Source: Cyclobacterium xiamenense (GTDB taxonomy: Bacteria; Bacteroidota; Bacteroidia; Cytophagales; Cyclobacteriaceae). Taken from it: a stretch of 64,000 nt of DNA. The translations under genes and the position numbers were made by a program. The notes below the pieces were generated by a model. That model ran no database searches, was not told the origin of the DNA, and worked only from the letters and a program-made list of their open reading frames with translations. Location of the stretch: positions 107,531-171,530 of the forward strand of contig NZ_WIOK01000012.1 in the NCBI RefSeq assembly GCF_009467825.1, read 5' to 3'. How positions within the stretch are numbered: the stretch's first letter is position 1; each line of letters begins with the position of its first letter. Shown here in pieces: positions 28,608-38,200 of this stretch.

Positions 28608-30010
28608 AAACAGGTTGCACAACTTTGTACGTATTTCTTGCTTTTCTGGCGGCGGCCTGCGAGTCGGTACCGGCTGAGCGATCGGAAGCCGAAGCGTCTT
28701 CCGGAATCCGGCCCTGGGCAGCGAACCCGGCCTATTGGGAATACCGGGGCGAACCGGTACTTCTACTGGGAGCGACGGATAACGATAATTTGTTTCAGAA
28801 CCTCCACCTGAAATCCCACCTGGACAGTCTGCATGCGGTGGGAGGAAACTATATCCGTAATACCATGAGCGATCGGGATCCGGGAGACCTACGCGCTTTC
28901 GCCCGAAACGGGGAGGGCAAATACGATTTGAATACCTGGAACGATGCCTATTGGCGGCAATTTGACAGCCTGCTGCGGTGGACGGCCGAACGGGATATCG
29001 TTGTACAAATTGAAATTTGGGACCGCTTTGATCACTCCCGGGATAATTGGCGAACGGATCCCTACCACCCGGCAAATAATACCAACTACACCTACGAAAG
29101 TGCCCGATTGGATAGCTTGTATCCCAATCACCCCGGCGCCAACGAACAGCCCTTTTTTTATACGGTTCCAGCCCTGGATCACAATCCGGAGTTATTGGCC
29201 TACCAGGAATCGTTTGTGCGAAAACTCCTAACGCATTCCCTGCCCTATGACCACGTGTTGTACTGCATCGACAACGAAACCAAAGGGGAAGACGCGTGGG
29301 CGCTGTATTGGGCCGCGTTTTTAAAAAAAGAAGCCGGGGAAAAGGAAATCATGGTCACCCAAATGTGGGACGATTGGGATATCACCTCTGCCATGCATCG
29401 GCGAACACTCGATCGACCGGACACCTTCTCCTACATCGACCTGTCCCAAAACAGCCACAATACCGGGCAACAAAACTGGGACAAGGCTCGGGCCATCTTT
29501 GAGTACATCGAACCCAATCCCAGGCCAGTCAACGGTACCAAAATTTATGGCAGTAGTACCAGCTCCTGGGTGAACCGGGGAATTGATGGCAGGCACGCGG
29601 TAGAAACGTTCTTTCGCAATATCCTTGGCGGATTTGCATCGAGCCGCTTTCATCGTCCGCCATCCGGTCTGGGGCTCTCGATTCCCTCCATGCGGGCCAT
29701 CGCGTCGGTAAGAAAAGTGGAGGAAAAAGTACGGTTTTGGGAAATGCAGCCACGCATGGACCTGCTTGCTGACCGGGAGGAAAACGAGGCCTACTGTGCC
29801 GCCAACGAGGGAAGGTATTACCTGATTTATTTTCCAGAAGAGGGAGAAGTGCTAGTGGATATTTCCGCCATGGGCGGAACCGGCGTACTTCATTGGCTTT
29901 CGGTACGCGACGCAAAATGGCTGTCGGCCAGCAATATTTCCGAAAATGAAACCCTCACATTAAAGAGTCCGGTACGAAATGGCAGCATTGCGCTGCTCGT
30001 AAAAAAATAA
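28604..30010 (+). CDS. Lipoprotein, putative glycoside hydrolase with C-terminal collagen-binding-like domain
   Basis: 468 residues. MKTGCTTLYVFLAFLAAAC is a lipoprotein signal. The body looks like a TIM-barrel hydrolase: GATDNDNLFQNLHLKSHLD, GGNYIRNTMSDRD, IVVQIEIWDRFDHSRDNW and YCIDNETKGED, where the glutamate is a candidate acid/base. The last part (about 385-468; YYLIYFPEEGEVLVDISAMG) resembles the small domain called putative collagen-binding (PF12904) in DUF4038-type hydrolases. Start and stop codons overlap with the DUF1593 gene in an ATGA, so the products are probably made in equal amounts and act together. The exact activity is not recognised. Confidence 0.78.
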   Translation: MKTGCTTLYVFLAFLAAACESVPAERSEAEASSGIRPWAANPAYWEYRGEPVLLLGATDNDNLFQNLHLKSHLDSLHAVGGNYIRNTMSDRDPGDLRAFARNGEGKYDLNTWNDAYWRQFDSLLRWTAERDIVVQIEIWDRFDHSRDNWRTDPYHPANNTNYTYESARLDSLYPNHPGANEQPFFYTVPALDHNPELLAYQESFVRKLLTHSLPYDHVLYCIDNETKGEDAWALYWAAFLKKEAGEKEIMVTQMWDDWDITSAMHRRTLDRPDTFSYIDLSQNSHNTGQQNWDKARAIFEYIEPNPRPVNGTKIYGSSTSSWVNRGIDGRHAVETFFRNILGGFASSRFHRPPSGLGLSIPSMRAIASVRKVEEKVRFWEMQPRMDLLADREENEAYCAANEGRYYLIYFPEEGEVLVDISAMGGTGVLHWLSVRDAKWLSASNISENETLTLKSPVRNGSIALLVKK

Positions 30011-30126
30011 CTGCGAACAAGGCAGCATCAATGTCGGCATGAACCTATCCGCGATGCTTTGGCTGGCGGTGCGGCGGATAGATTCGAAAGTTTTTGAAAA
30101 AAACGAAACGGTAAGACAGACAAAGC

Positions 30127-32046
30127 ATGAACCATACAGTCCATACAAACCGCAGGGGAGGCGGCCTTCTACCCTTGCTGCTGCTATTCTTGGGATTGGT
30201 CGCCTGTGGTGCGCCCGAAGCATCGTTGGATCGCCCCAATATTCTATGGATTTCCCACGAAGACTTGAGTCCCATATACGGCTGCTATGGAGACAGCTAT
30301 GCACGGACCCCGAATATTGATCGCCTGGCGGAGACGAGCATCCGGTTTACCCAGGCTTTTTCCAATGCGCCAATCTGTGCGCCGGCCCGATCCACGCTGA
30401 TTACCGGCAGGTATGCCGTTTCGTTGGGAACACAGCACTTGCGCTCCGAAATTCCGGTGCCCGAGGGGATGAAAATTTTACCGGAAGTGCTGCGTGAAGC
30501 GGGCTATTATACGAGTAACAATGTTAAAACCGATTACAATTTTGATCATCAGGGTCGCTGGGACGAAAGCAGCAGGGAAGCCCACTGGCGCAATAGGTCC
30601 GAAGGACAGCCTTTTTTCAGTGTTTTCAACTTTATGATGACGCATGAGGGGCCGACAAATGCGCTGCGCGACAGCGATACTGAGTCGCTGCAGGTCTTCA
30701 GTGCGCCCGATCAGGCAGTATTGCCACCGCACCTTCCCGATAGTCCAAAAATGCGAGAAATTTGGGCCCATATGTACGACTTGCTGGCAGTTTTCGATCA
30801 GGAAGTGGGTAGGCTGCTTGCCGAGTTGGAAGCCGACGGGTTGCTGGAGGAAACCATCGTGTTTGTCTTCTCGGATCACGGACATGGTTTGCCCGGGCAC
30901 AAGCGCTGGTTGGATAATGCCGGTTTACAGGTTCCTTTTATCCTGCACGTGCCGGATAAATACAAGCACCTCGTCAGCAACCTATCCGCTCCCGTAACGG
31001 ACCACAAAGTGGGTTTTGTGGATTTTGCCCCCACGGTGATCGGGCTTGCGGGAGCCGCAGTCCCGGAAGGCATGGAAGGGACCAACTTCTTGGGCGAAAC
31101 AGCGGAGGAAAAAGAATTTATATTTGGCTACCGGGACCGGGCGGACGATTGTTACGAAGTATCCCGGTCGGTGTTTGACGGCAGGTATTTGTACGTGCGT
31201 CATTTTATGCCACAGTTGCCCTATTACCAGAATGCCCTGATATTTAATAAGGGGGGGAGTTACGAAGAGATCAATCGCTTGAGGGCCCTGGGGCAGTTAT
31301 CCGAGCCGGTCCGGCAATTTTTTCTACCCAAGCCGGTAGAATTGCTGTACGATTTGGAAAACGATCCCCTGGAACAAACCAACCTGGTCGCTAATCCGGA
31401 AGTGGCGGAACGGGTTTCCCATTTGCGTGAAGCCTTGGATGCTTGGATGATTCGCCATCGGGATACCGGGTTGATTTCGGAAGGAATCATGATGGCGCAG
31501 GCCAAAGCGGCAGGAAAAAGCGTGTACGAAATCGCCCGGGAGTATTCTCCCGAGCGGTTTCGGTCCATCCTGGAGGTGGCCCAATTGGTGGGAAAGGTGG
31601 AGGACCCGGCGATACTGGAATCGTTTTTTGTAGCCACCGAACCGGCACAGCGGTTTTGGGCCCTGGTGGCATTGGATGCTTATTCTGGTGAAATCGATGC
31701 GGTAATGCCTTCGGTGCGCCGACTGCTTGAGGACAAAATGGCAGCCGTACGAACCAAGGCCGCTGAGATTTTGGCCGGACGAAAAAATGATCCGGAGGCT
31801 TTTGCCGTATTGGAAGAACTATTAAAACAGGAAGACGAGGTACAGGTATTGCAGGCCGCGATCAGCGTGCGGCAGTTGGGCGAGAACGCCCAACCCTTGC
31901 TGGCTGCCATTCAAAACGAAGTCTTTCCGAAATACAGTGGCGAAATCTGGGGCCGGTACAAAAGCTGGAGTTACCCCATGTTTATCGGAATGGCGTTGGA
32001 TCAAACCCAGATAAACTGTGGCGTGGTGGTAAACACCCGTCGATGA
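30127..32046 (+). CDS. Lipoprotein sulfatase, SGSH-like, with HEAT-like C-terminus
   Basis: 639 residues. The signal ends at C27 (LGLVAC). The sulfatase domain differs from the other three. The metal site reads ILWISHEDLSPIYGCYGD, the formylglycine motif is CAPAR (cysteine about residue 84), the GKWH motif is replaced by NNVKTDYNF, and FSDHGHGLPGHKRWLDNAG carries the second metal site. This is the pattern of heparan N-sulfatase (sulfamidase)-like enzymes of environmental bacteria. From about residue 520 there are helical repeats (AAVRTKAAEILAGRK, EVQVLQAAISVRQLG) resembling HEAT repeats. It probably removes N- or O-sulfate from a glycan, but specificity is not proven. It ends the enzyme block of the second locus. 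Confidence 0.92.
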   Translation: MNHTVHTNRRGGGLLPLLLLFLGLVACGAPEASLDRPNILWISHEDLSPIYGCYGDSYARTPNIDRLAETSIRFTQAFSNAPICAPARSTLITGRYAVSLGTQHLRSEIPVPEGMKILPEVLREAGYYTSNNVKTDYNFDHQGRWDESSREAHWRNRSEGQPFFSVFNFMMTHEGPTNALRDSDTESLQVFSAPDQAVLPPHLPDSPKMREIWAHMYDLLAVFDQEVGRLLAELEADGLLEETIVFVFSDHGHGLPGHKRWLDNAGLQVPFILHVPDKYKHLVSNLSAPVTDHKVGFVDFAPTVIGLAGAAVPEGMEGTNFLGETAEEKEFIFGYRDRADDCYEVSRSVFDGRYLYVRHFMPQLPYYQNALIFNKGGSYEEINRLRALGQLSEPVRQFFLPKPVELLYDLENDPLEQTNLVANPEVAERVSHLREALDAWMIRHRDTGLISEGIMMAQAKAAGKSVYEIAREYSPERFRSILEVAQLVGKVEDPAILESFFVATEPAQRFWALVALDAYSGEIDAVMPSVRRLLEDKMAAVRTKAAEILAGRKNDPEAFAVLEELLKQEDEVQVLQAAISVRQLGENAQPLLAAIQNEVFPKYSGEIWGRYKSWSYPMFIGMALDQTQINCGVVVNTRR

Positions 32047-32261
32047 GTTGTGATTTTTTTTGGCGAAATGAAGGGGATTTTGTCAGTGAAAGCCCTTGTT
32101 TTTTTGCAAGTCCAGCTCCTTACTCAAAACAAATTATCAGAAATCGGTAAAAGTTTCGAATTGTTTGATAGTTTAGCAGGACGAAAACAGCGGTAATTAT
32201 TTTTGGTTTTGGTAGCGTGTATACCAAAGCATATTTTTAACAGTAATTGGCAATCATTCTT

Positions 32262-33353
32262 ATGCGTTCGATTAACGAAAATGCAACTCCAATCCGTGTG
32301 GATTCTTTCCGGATGGATTTGTTTTTTGACTTGTCACTGGATCTATTGTGTATCGCAGGATTTGACGGCTATTTCAAGAAAGTCAATCCTGCCTTGAAAA
32401 AAGTGCTGGGCTATTCCGATGAGGAATTGTATACCCGCTCAATCGATACTTTTGTTCATTCCGAGGATCTGAAACGAACCTCCCATGCCCGGAACACGAT
32501 TGTGGAAGGCATGCCCCTGATGCATTTTGAAAACCGGTATTTATCCAGGGAAGGAGAAACACTTTGGTTTTCCTGGACATCGGTTCCAGACAAGGAACAG
32601 CAATTGATTTACGCGATTGCCAAAAACATCACCCACAAAAAGAAAATTGAAGAAGAGCGAAATTTGTTGATCGCCAAATTAACCCAATCCAACAAACAAT
32701 TAAAAGAATTGACCTTTACTACTTCCCATGATCTGCGTTCCCCGGTAAACAATTTACTGGCCCTATTCAGCTTGGTGAATGCCCGCACCATGGAAAAATC
32801 GGAGATGTTGGAGTTTATTGATATGATGCAGCTTTCCACCGAAGGACTAAAAAACACCCTGGACGGCTACGTCGACAATTTGAGTCAGCGGGATGTATTG
32901 GCGGTATCGCTGGAACCGGTGGAGCTGGACACAAGCTGTAAAAAGGTGATGCATTCCATTCGGTCGCTCATTGAAACGTCCAAGACCCAAGTCTTGATGG
33001 ATTTTTCCAAAGGAAACAGGGTCAACTTCAATGCCGGTTACCTGGAAAGTATTTTCCTCAACCTGTTTACCAATTCGATCAAATACGCGAGGCCGGGAAC
33101 CGTTCCCCTCATTTCCATCCATTCGCAGCTGGTCAACGAGCGTACCCAATTGGTTTTTTCGGATAATGGGATTGGATTTGATACGGATAAGATTGGAGAC
33201 AAGTTATTCGGTTTTAGAGAGACCTTTCATTCCAACGCAGACGGCAAGGGTATTGGCTTGTATTTGGTTCACAGCCATATCACCTCACTGGGAGGTAAAA
33301 TCGAGGCAGCCAGCAAACCGGGAGAAGGGGCACGGTTTACCATTACCTTTTAG
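32262..33353 (+). CDS. Soluble PAS-domain sensor histidine kinase
   Basis: 363 residues from the ATG at 32262; a TTG 15 bases earlier is in frame. There is no membrane segment, so it senses a cytoplasmic signal. Domains are PAS (about 15-125, LLCIAGFDGYFKKVNPALKK), a short coiled-coil link, HisKA with the phospho-acceptor histidine in TTSHDLRSPVNNLLAL, and a HATPase with the N box NLFTNSIKYARPG and G boxes FSDNGIGFD and GKGIGLYLVHSH. The active residues are present. No response regulator is nearby, so it is an orphan kinase. Its position between the sulfatase and the symporter hints at control of the glycan locus, but that is only inference. Confidence 0.93.
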   Translation: MRSINENATPIRVDSFRMDLFFDLSLDLLCIAGFDGYFKKVNPALKKVLGYSDEELYTRSIDTFVHSEDLKRTSHARNTIVEGMPLMHFENRYLSREGETLWFSWTSVPDKEQQLIYAIAKNITHKKKIEEERNLLIAKLTQSNKQLKELTFTTSHDLRSPVNNLLALFSLVNARTMEKSEMLEFIDMMQLSTEGLKNTLDGYVDNLSQRDVLAVSLEPVELDTSCKKVMHSIRSLIETSKTQVLMDFSKGNRVNFNAGYLESIFLNLFTNSIKYARPGTVPLISIHSQLVNERTQLVFSDNGIGFDTDKIGDKLFGFRETFHSNADGKGIGLYLVHSHITSLGGKIEAASKPGEGARFTITF

Positions 33354-33629
33354 GGCTGAAATGTGCCAGCCACTGCCACTTTCCGATTCGACTCCTGTTA
33401 GGTCCCGGAGAGGCAAATTGGTTTTCCGGCCATTCATTTCGTTCCCTGGTACAAACGCATGGGACTCCCGCCGGAGCCTTGTGAGATGGACTGCAGCCTA
33501 CATTCAGGGTATTTCTTTCTTGCGCCGCTAGCCTATTCCGACGGGTGGCGATGCAATGGCCGGGGTATTGGCCGTGTTTCCATCAATGTCGGTTGGTTTT
33601 GCGGCGTACTTGCTACTAGTTTGCAGTTT

Positions 33630-35426
33630 ATGTCTTATATTCCGGGCATGTTACTACAGGGCATTGATTGGCTGATCCTCCTTCTGTTTTTTGCATTGTC
33701 GCTGGGGATAGGCTTGTACAGTTCCAAAAAATCATCCGAAAACGTTCAGGAGTTTTTTAAAGCAGGAGGCAATTTGCCCTGGTGGGTATTGGGAATATCG
33801 ATGGTTGCCACGACCTTTTCCACCGACACCCCCAATTTGGTCACCGATATTGTTCGAAAAAATGGCGTCTCCGGGAATTGGGTTTGGTGGAGCTTTTTGC
33901 TGACCGGCATGCTGACGGTTTTTTTCTTTGCCAGGTTATGGAAGCGTTCGGGAGTACTTACCGATATTGAATTTTACGAATTGCGGTACAGTGGTCGACC
34001 GGCCTCGTTTCTTCGGGGATTTCGCGCCTTGTACCTGGGTATTTTTTTTAATGTGGTGATCATATCCGGGGTCTCGCTCGCGGCGATCAAAATCGGAGGG
34101 GTGCTATTGGGCCTCAGTCCCTTGCCCGTTTTGCTGATATCCGGGTTTGTCACGGTACTGTACAGCACGCTGGGTGGCCTGCGTGGCGTGGTGTTTACGG
34201 ATTTTCTGCAATTTGGACTTTCCCTTGCAGGGGCCATCGCCGCGGCTTGGGTGTCGGTCAATCATCCCGCTGTCGGTGGGTTGGATCAATTGATTCAGCA
34301 TCCCGATATTACCGATAAACTGAATTTTATCCCTGACATCAATCATTGGGAACTATTTTTGGCGGTATTTCTGATCCCGGTATTTGTGCAGTGGTGGTCG
34401 GTTTGGTATCCGGGTTCAGAGCCGGGCGGGGGCGGATTTATCGTACAGCGGATGCTGGCAGCCAAGAACGAAAACCATGCGCTTTCCTCCATCATGTTGT
34501 TTACAATCGTGCATTATGCCATCCGCCCTTGGCCCTGGATTTTGGTCGCCCTGTGCAGCATCCTGGTTTTTCCGGACATGGATGCATTGCGGGATGCTTT
34601 TCCAAATGCCGATGCTTCTATTGTGCAGGACGACATGGCCTATCCCGCCATGCTATCGTTCATGCCGGTAGGGATCATGGGACTGGTAGTCACCTCCTTG
34701 GTGGCCGCCTACATGTCTACCCTCTCCACCATGCTTAACCTTGGTTCTTCCTATGTGGTGAACGATTTTTACCAGCGATTTATCCGACCCGACGCTTCCC
34801 AAAAACACCTGATTGCCGTCGGGCGGCTGACCACGATAGGAATCATGGTAGTGGGGGGCTACGTGGCCCTGCACCTGGAAAATGCATTGCAGACCTTTGG
34901 TATTTTGCTTCAGATCGGGGCGGGAACGGGATTGATTTACATCTTGCGCTGGTATTGGTGGCGAATCAATGCCCTCAGCGAATTGGTGGCCATGGCCGCC
35001 TCTTTTTTGGTTGCCCTGTATTTCGCATTTTTGCACGAGCTGTATTTCGAGCCGCTCCCAAATGCCGCCGAATTGATAGCGGGTATTTTATTCACGACGG
35101 GGAGCTGGGTACTAACGGCTTATTGGACCAGGTCCACGGACAGAGAGGTCCTAGTCGCTTTTGTGCAAAAAACAAAGGCCCCCGGCCCCGGCTGGAAGCG
35201 AATCCATGCCTACCTGGAAAAAACTGGCCAAAAGGTGGACACCAGGCAGTATTTTGATTTTCAGGCTGCGTTGTTGGCTTTCGCCGCAGGGATTACCGCT
35301 GTATACGCCTTTTTGTTTGGGACCGGGTCGATCTTATTCGGCAACCCGGGTTCCGGACTGCTATTGCTGCTGCTTGCCGCTACTGCATTTGGCGTGCTAT
35401 TTTTATTAAAGAAACGATTGCTATAG
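33630..35426 (+). CDS. Sodium:solute symporter (SSS family)
   Basis: 598 residues from the ATG at 33630; an in-frame ATG at 33648 is equally possible. The open frame reaches 33459, but the extra 57 residues are not membrane-like. There are about 13-14 hydrophobic segments. The first follows GIDWLILLLFFALSLGIG, and the family motif region VATTFSTDTPNLVTDIVRKN and YSTLGGLRGVVFTDFLQFG are SSS/SGLT-type. A cytoplasmic C-terminal stretch precedes the last helices. The protein couples solute uptake to a sodium gradient across the inner membrane. Beside a glycan locus it is a likely importer for the released monosaccharide. Substrate not established. Confidence 0.92.
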   Translation: MSYIPGMLLQGIDWLILLLFFALSLGIGLYSSKKSSENVQEFFKAGGNLPWWVLGISMVATTFSTDTPNLVTDIVRKNGVSGNWVWWSFLLTGMLTVFFFARLWKRSGVLTDIEFYELRYSGRPASFLRGFRALYLGIFFNVVIISGVSLAAIKIGGVLLGLSPLPVLLISGFVTVLYSTLGGLRGVVFTDFLQFGLSLAGAIAAAWVSVNHPAVGGLDQLIQHPDITDKLNFIPDINHWELFLAVFLIPVFVQWWSVWYPGSEPGGGGFIVQRMLAAKNENHALSSIMLFTIVHYAIRPWPWILVALCSILVFPDMDALRDAFPNADASIVQDDMAYPAMLSFMPVGIMGLVVTSLVAAYMSTLSTMLNLGSSYVVNDFYQRFIRPDASQKHLIAVGRLTTIGIMVVGGYVALHLENALQTFGILLQIGAGTGLIYILRWYWWRINALSELVAMAASFLVALYFAFLHELYFEPLPNAAELIAGILFTTGSWVLTAYWTRSTDREVLVAFVQKTKAPGPGWKRIHAYLEKTGQKVDTRQYFDFQAALLAFAAGITAVYAFLFGTGSILFGNPGSGLLLLLLAATAFGVLFLLKKRLL

Positions 35427-35719
35427 GCAATACTCGCCAACAGGAACATGGCCTGTGCGCATGAAGGATTTTACTAACCCGTGCCACCTGTGAGGGCGAA
35501 GGGTCATGCCTCCCCTCCAATGGAAGTGGGTTAATCTTTAGCCTACCCCCCTGGAAGAGAAAGGCTCCGGTGTTGAAAAATTCTTCAAAATAGCTCTTTT
35601 CGGGTGTCTCACCTGCAGCACTTTATCCGTCTTGTCTTCGGAATCGTGGGTTTGCAAACCGGATGTGGTAGCATACGTCAATTCGACGTTTTTCTGTTCG
35701 GAAACCAACCCGACAGGCC

Positions 35720-35799
35720 TTGAGCTGAAAAAAGTGAAATTAAATTTGTGTTAGATTTACTAATTATTTCTGGTTGATCGAAAAATTTAAATAAATTTG
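35720..35799 (+). promoter_or_regulatory. Candidate Bacteroidota promoters before the TonB receptor gene
   Basis: Within the 419-base gap 35427-35845, two exact TAnnTTTG boxes occur: taaatttg at 35741-35748 with a TTG 18 bases upstream (35720-35722), and taaatttg at 35792-35799 with a TTG 15 bases upstream (35774-35776). Both fit the Bacteroidota sigma-ABfr layout (TTG at -33, TAnnTTTG at -7). Either could drive the receptor/DUF4249 pair. The region is A/T-rich, so chance matches are possible. The left part of the gap (35427-35700) shows nothing I recognise. Confidence 0.5.
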
Positions 35800-35845
35800 A
35801 AAAAATTTTCATACGCACCTGAGTTTGCATGACTGTGGCATTCCA

Positions 35846-38194
35846 ATGAAACACCAGATTTTAACGTTTTTTTTCCTGCTACTTGGTATTTCCGGGTTTG
35901 CGCAGCGGATTTCCATTAGCGGGACCGTGACGGAAGCGGGCACGGGTGAACACCTGATCGGTACCAATGTTTTCGATCGGGTATCCGAAAAAGGCGCGGT
36001 TGCGAATCAATTTGGCTTTTACAGCTATACTACCTCAGCCGATAGCGTGGACCTTTACTTTAGTTTTGTCGGTTTTCAGACCAAAAACTTCCGTATGAAG
36101 GTAGCGCAGGACACCGTTGTCAACGTGTCGCTGCTGCCCGATGGGAACCTGGAGGAAGTCGTGGTATCGGCGGCAGGAATGGACCAGATTCAGGAAGTCA
36201 CCAAGATGAGTTCGATCAACGTGCCCCTGAAGCAAATCAAAGAATTGCCCGCATTTATGGGCGAGGTGGATGTGTTCAAGGTATTGCAATTGCTGCCCGG
36301 CGTGCAATCGGGCACGGAGGGTGGAAGTGGCTTGTACGTACGGGGAGGGGGACCGGACCAAAACCTGATATTGCTCGACGGAGTACCCGTGTACAATGCC
36401 TCGCACCTTTTCGGTTTTTTTTCCATCTTTAACGCCGATGCCATCAACAATGTGGAATTGATCAAAGGAGGTTTTCCCTCCCGCTATGGCGGTCGTTTGT
36501 CATCGGTGATCGATATCAGCATGAAAGAGGGCAACATGCAGGAATACAAAGGCGAAGGGTCAATCGGGTTGATTGCTTCCAAAGTGACGGTAGAAGGCCC
36601 CATTGTCAAGGATCAGACCTCCTTTATTCTCTCTGCCCGGAGAACCTACCTGGATTTGCTGGCACGTCCCATTATCAAAGCCACCACGGCCGGCGAGGAA
36701 AATATCGGGTATTATTTTTACGACCTCAACGGTAAAATCAATCACATCATCAACGATAAGAACCGGCTGTACCTGAGCGTGTATTCCGGAGACGATAAAG
36801 CCTATTCCCGGTACAAGGATTTTTATGTTTTCGAAAACGAGCGAACGGATTACGAAGATGAATTTGGCCTGAGTTGGGGGAATTTCATCACCGCGCTTCG
36901 CTGGAACAATGTGATCAACAGCCGTCTCTTTAGCAACCATACCTTTACCCATAGCCGGTATAAGTTTGACTTGTTTAGCAATTACGATGAGCGGATTACG
37001 GGAGCAGGTGTGGACGAAAGGAGTTCCTATTCCGAGCGGTATTTTTCAGGGATTCGGGACTGGGCAGCCAAGTCGGACTTTGAGTACATTCCCAATCCCG
37101 ATCACTATATCCGCTTTGGCGTAAATGGAATTTTGCATCGCTTTTCTCCGGGGGTGTATGCGAGCAGAAGTAGTGCGGCCGATAACGATCTCCGGCTGGG
37201 AGCCGACGAGCTCGATTCTTTTGAATACGCCGCTTATGCCGAGGACGACATCAACTTCAGCGACCGATTGAAAGCCAACCTAGGGCTTCATTATTCCGGG
37301 TTTATCTCGGACGGGCAGCATTACCGCTCCCTGCAGCCCCGCATCGCAGCACGCTATCTGGTGAATGCTTCTACTTCGCTAAAGGCTTCCTTTGTGACCA
37401 TGGCACAATTTATCCACCTGCTGACCAATGCGGGATTGGGACTTCCCACGGATCTTTGGGTACCCGCTACGCCCAGGATTGGCCCACAGGAAGCCATGCA
37501 GGTAGCCGTAGGTGGCGTAAAAAACGTGAACGGTTTCGAAATCAGCCTGGAAGCCTATTACAAGACCATGGACGGCTTGATCGAGTACAAGGACGGGGCT
37601 ACGTACCTGAACCTGGACCAGGACTGGCAGGACAAAGTAGCTGTGGGCGAAGGCAAAAGCATTGGCGCCGAATTTCTTGTACAACGCAAGGTCGGCAGGG
37701 TTTCGGGCTGGCTGGGCTATACGCTATCGAATACCGAACGAAGGTTTGACGAAGTCAATTTTGGGGAGTGGTTTCCCTACAAATACGACCGGAGGCACGA
37801 CGTAAGTTTTGCCTTGACACACGAATGGAAGGACAACAAGGATTTTTCCCTGGCCTGGGTTTATGGAACGGGAAATGCGGTTTCTCTGCCTACCCAGCGG
37901 TACGAGGGATTGGAAATGAACCGCTTTAGTGGAGGAATCAGACCGAACGTCAATTACTACGAAAGTAGAAATAATTTCAGAAACCGGGACTACCACCGCC
38001 TGGACCTGAGTTTTAGCTGGTGGAAAACCAAACGATGGGGCGAGCGCAAATGGACACTGGGAATATACAATGTATACAGCCGAATGAATCCGTTTTTCAT
38101 GGATTTGGGCTACGACCGGCAGGGAAACCGGAAGTTGATGCAATACAGCCTTTTCCCCATCATTCCCTCGTTTGCTTACGCATTTAAATTCTAA
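35846..38194 (+). CDS. TonB-dependent outer-membrane receptor
   Basis: 782 residues from the ATG at 35846, which gives MKHQILTFFFLLLGISGFAQ, a standard signal peptide. A TTG-initiated extension starts at 35825. Next come a carboxypeptidase-like regulatory domain (about 22-105, ISISGTVTEAGTGEHLIGTN), the plug (FKVLQLLPGVQSG, LYVRGGGPDQNLILLDGVPV, IELIKGGFP-like VELIKGGFPSRYGGRLSS), and a barrel ending in FAYAFKF. It is shorter than SusC proteins and its partner is not SusD but a DUF4249 lipoprotein 6 bases downstream. This receptor/DUF4249 pairing is common in Bacteroidota and its ligand is generally unknown. Confidence 0.94.
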   Translation: MKHQILTFFFLLLGISGFAQRISISGTVTEAGTGEHLIGTNVFDRVSEKGAVANQFGFYSYTTSADSVDLYFSFVGFQTKNFRMKVAQDTVVNVSLLPDGNLEEVVVSAAGMDQIQEVTKMSSINVPLKQIKELPAFMGEVDVFKVLQLLPGVQSGTEGGSGLYVRGGGPDQNLILLDGVPVYNASHLFGFFSIFNADAINNVELIKGGFPSRYGGRLSSVIDISMKEGNMQEYKGEGSIGLIASKVTVEGPIVKDQTSFILSARRTYLDLLARPIIKATTAGEENIGYYFYDLNGKINHIINDKNRLYLSVYSGDDKAYSRYKDFYVFENERTDYEDEFGLSWGNFITALRWNNVINSRLFSNHTFTHSRYKFDLFSNYDERITGAGVDERSSYSERYFSGIRDWAAKSDFEYIPNPDHYIRFGVNGILHRFSPGVYASRSSAADNDLRLGADELDSFEYAAYAEDDINFSDRLKANLGLHYSGFISDGQHYRSLQPRIAARYLVNASTSLKASFVTMAQFIHLLTNAGLGLPTDLWVPATPRIGPQEAMQVAVGGVKNVNGFEISLEAYYKTMDGLIEYKDGATYLNLDQDWQDKVAVGEGKSIGAEFLVQRKVGRVSGWLGYTLSNTERRFDEVNFGEWFPYKYDRRHDVSFALTHEWKDNKDFSLAWVYGTGNAVSLPTQRYEGLEMNRFSGGIRPNVNYYESRNNFRNRDYHRLDLSFSWWKTKRWGERKWTLGIYNVYSRMNPFFMDLGYDRQGNRKLMQYSLFPIIPSFAYAFKF

Positions 38195-38200
38195 TAGCTG

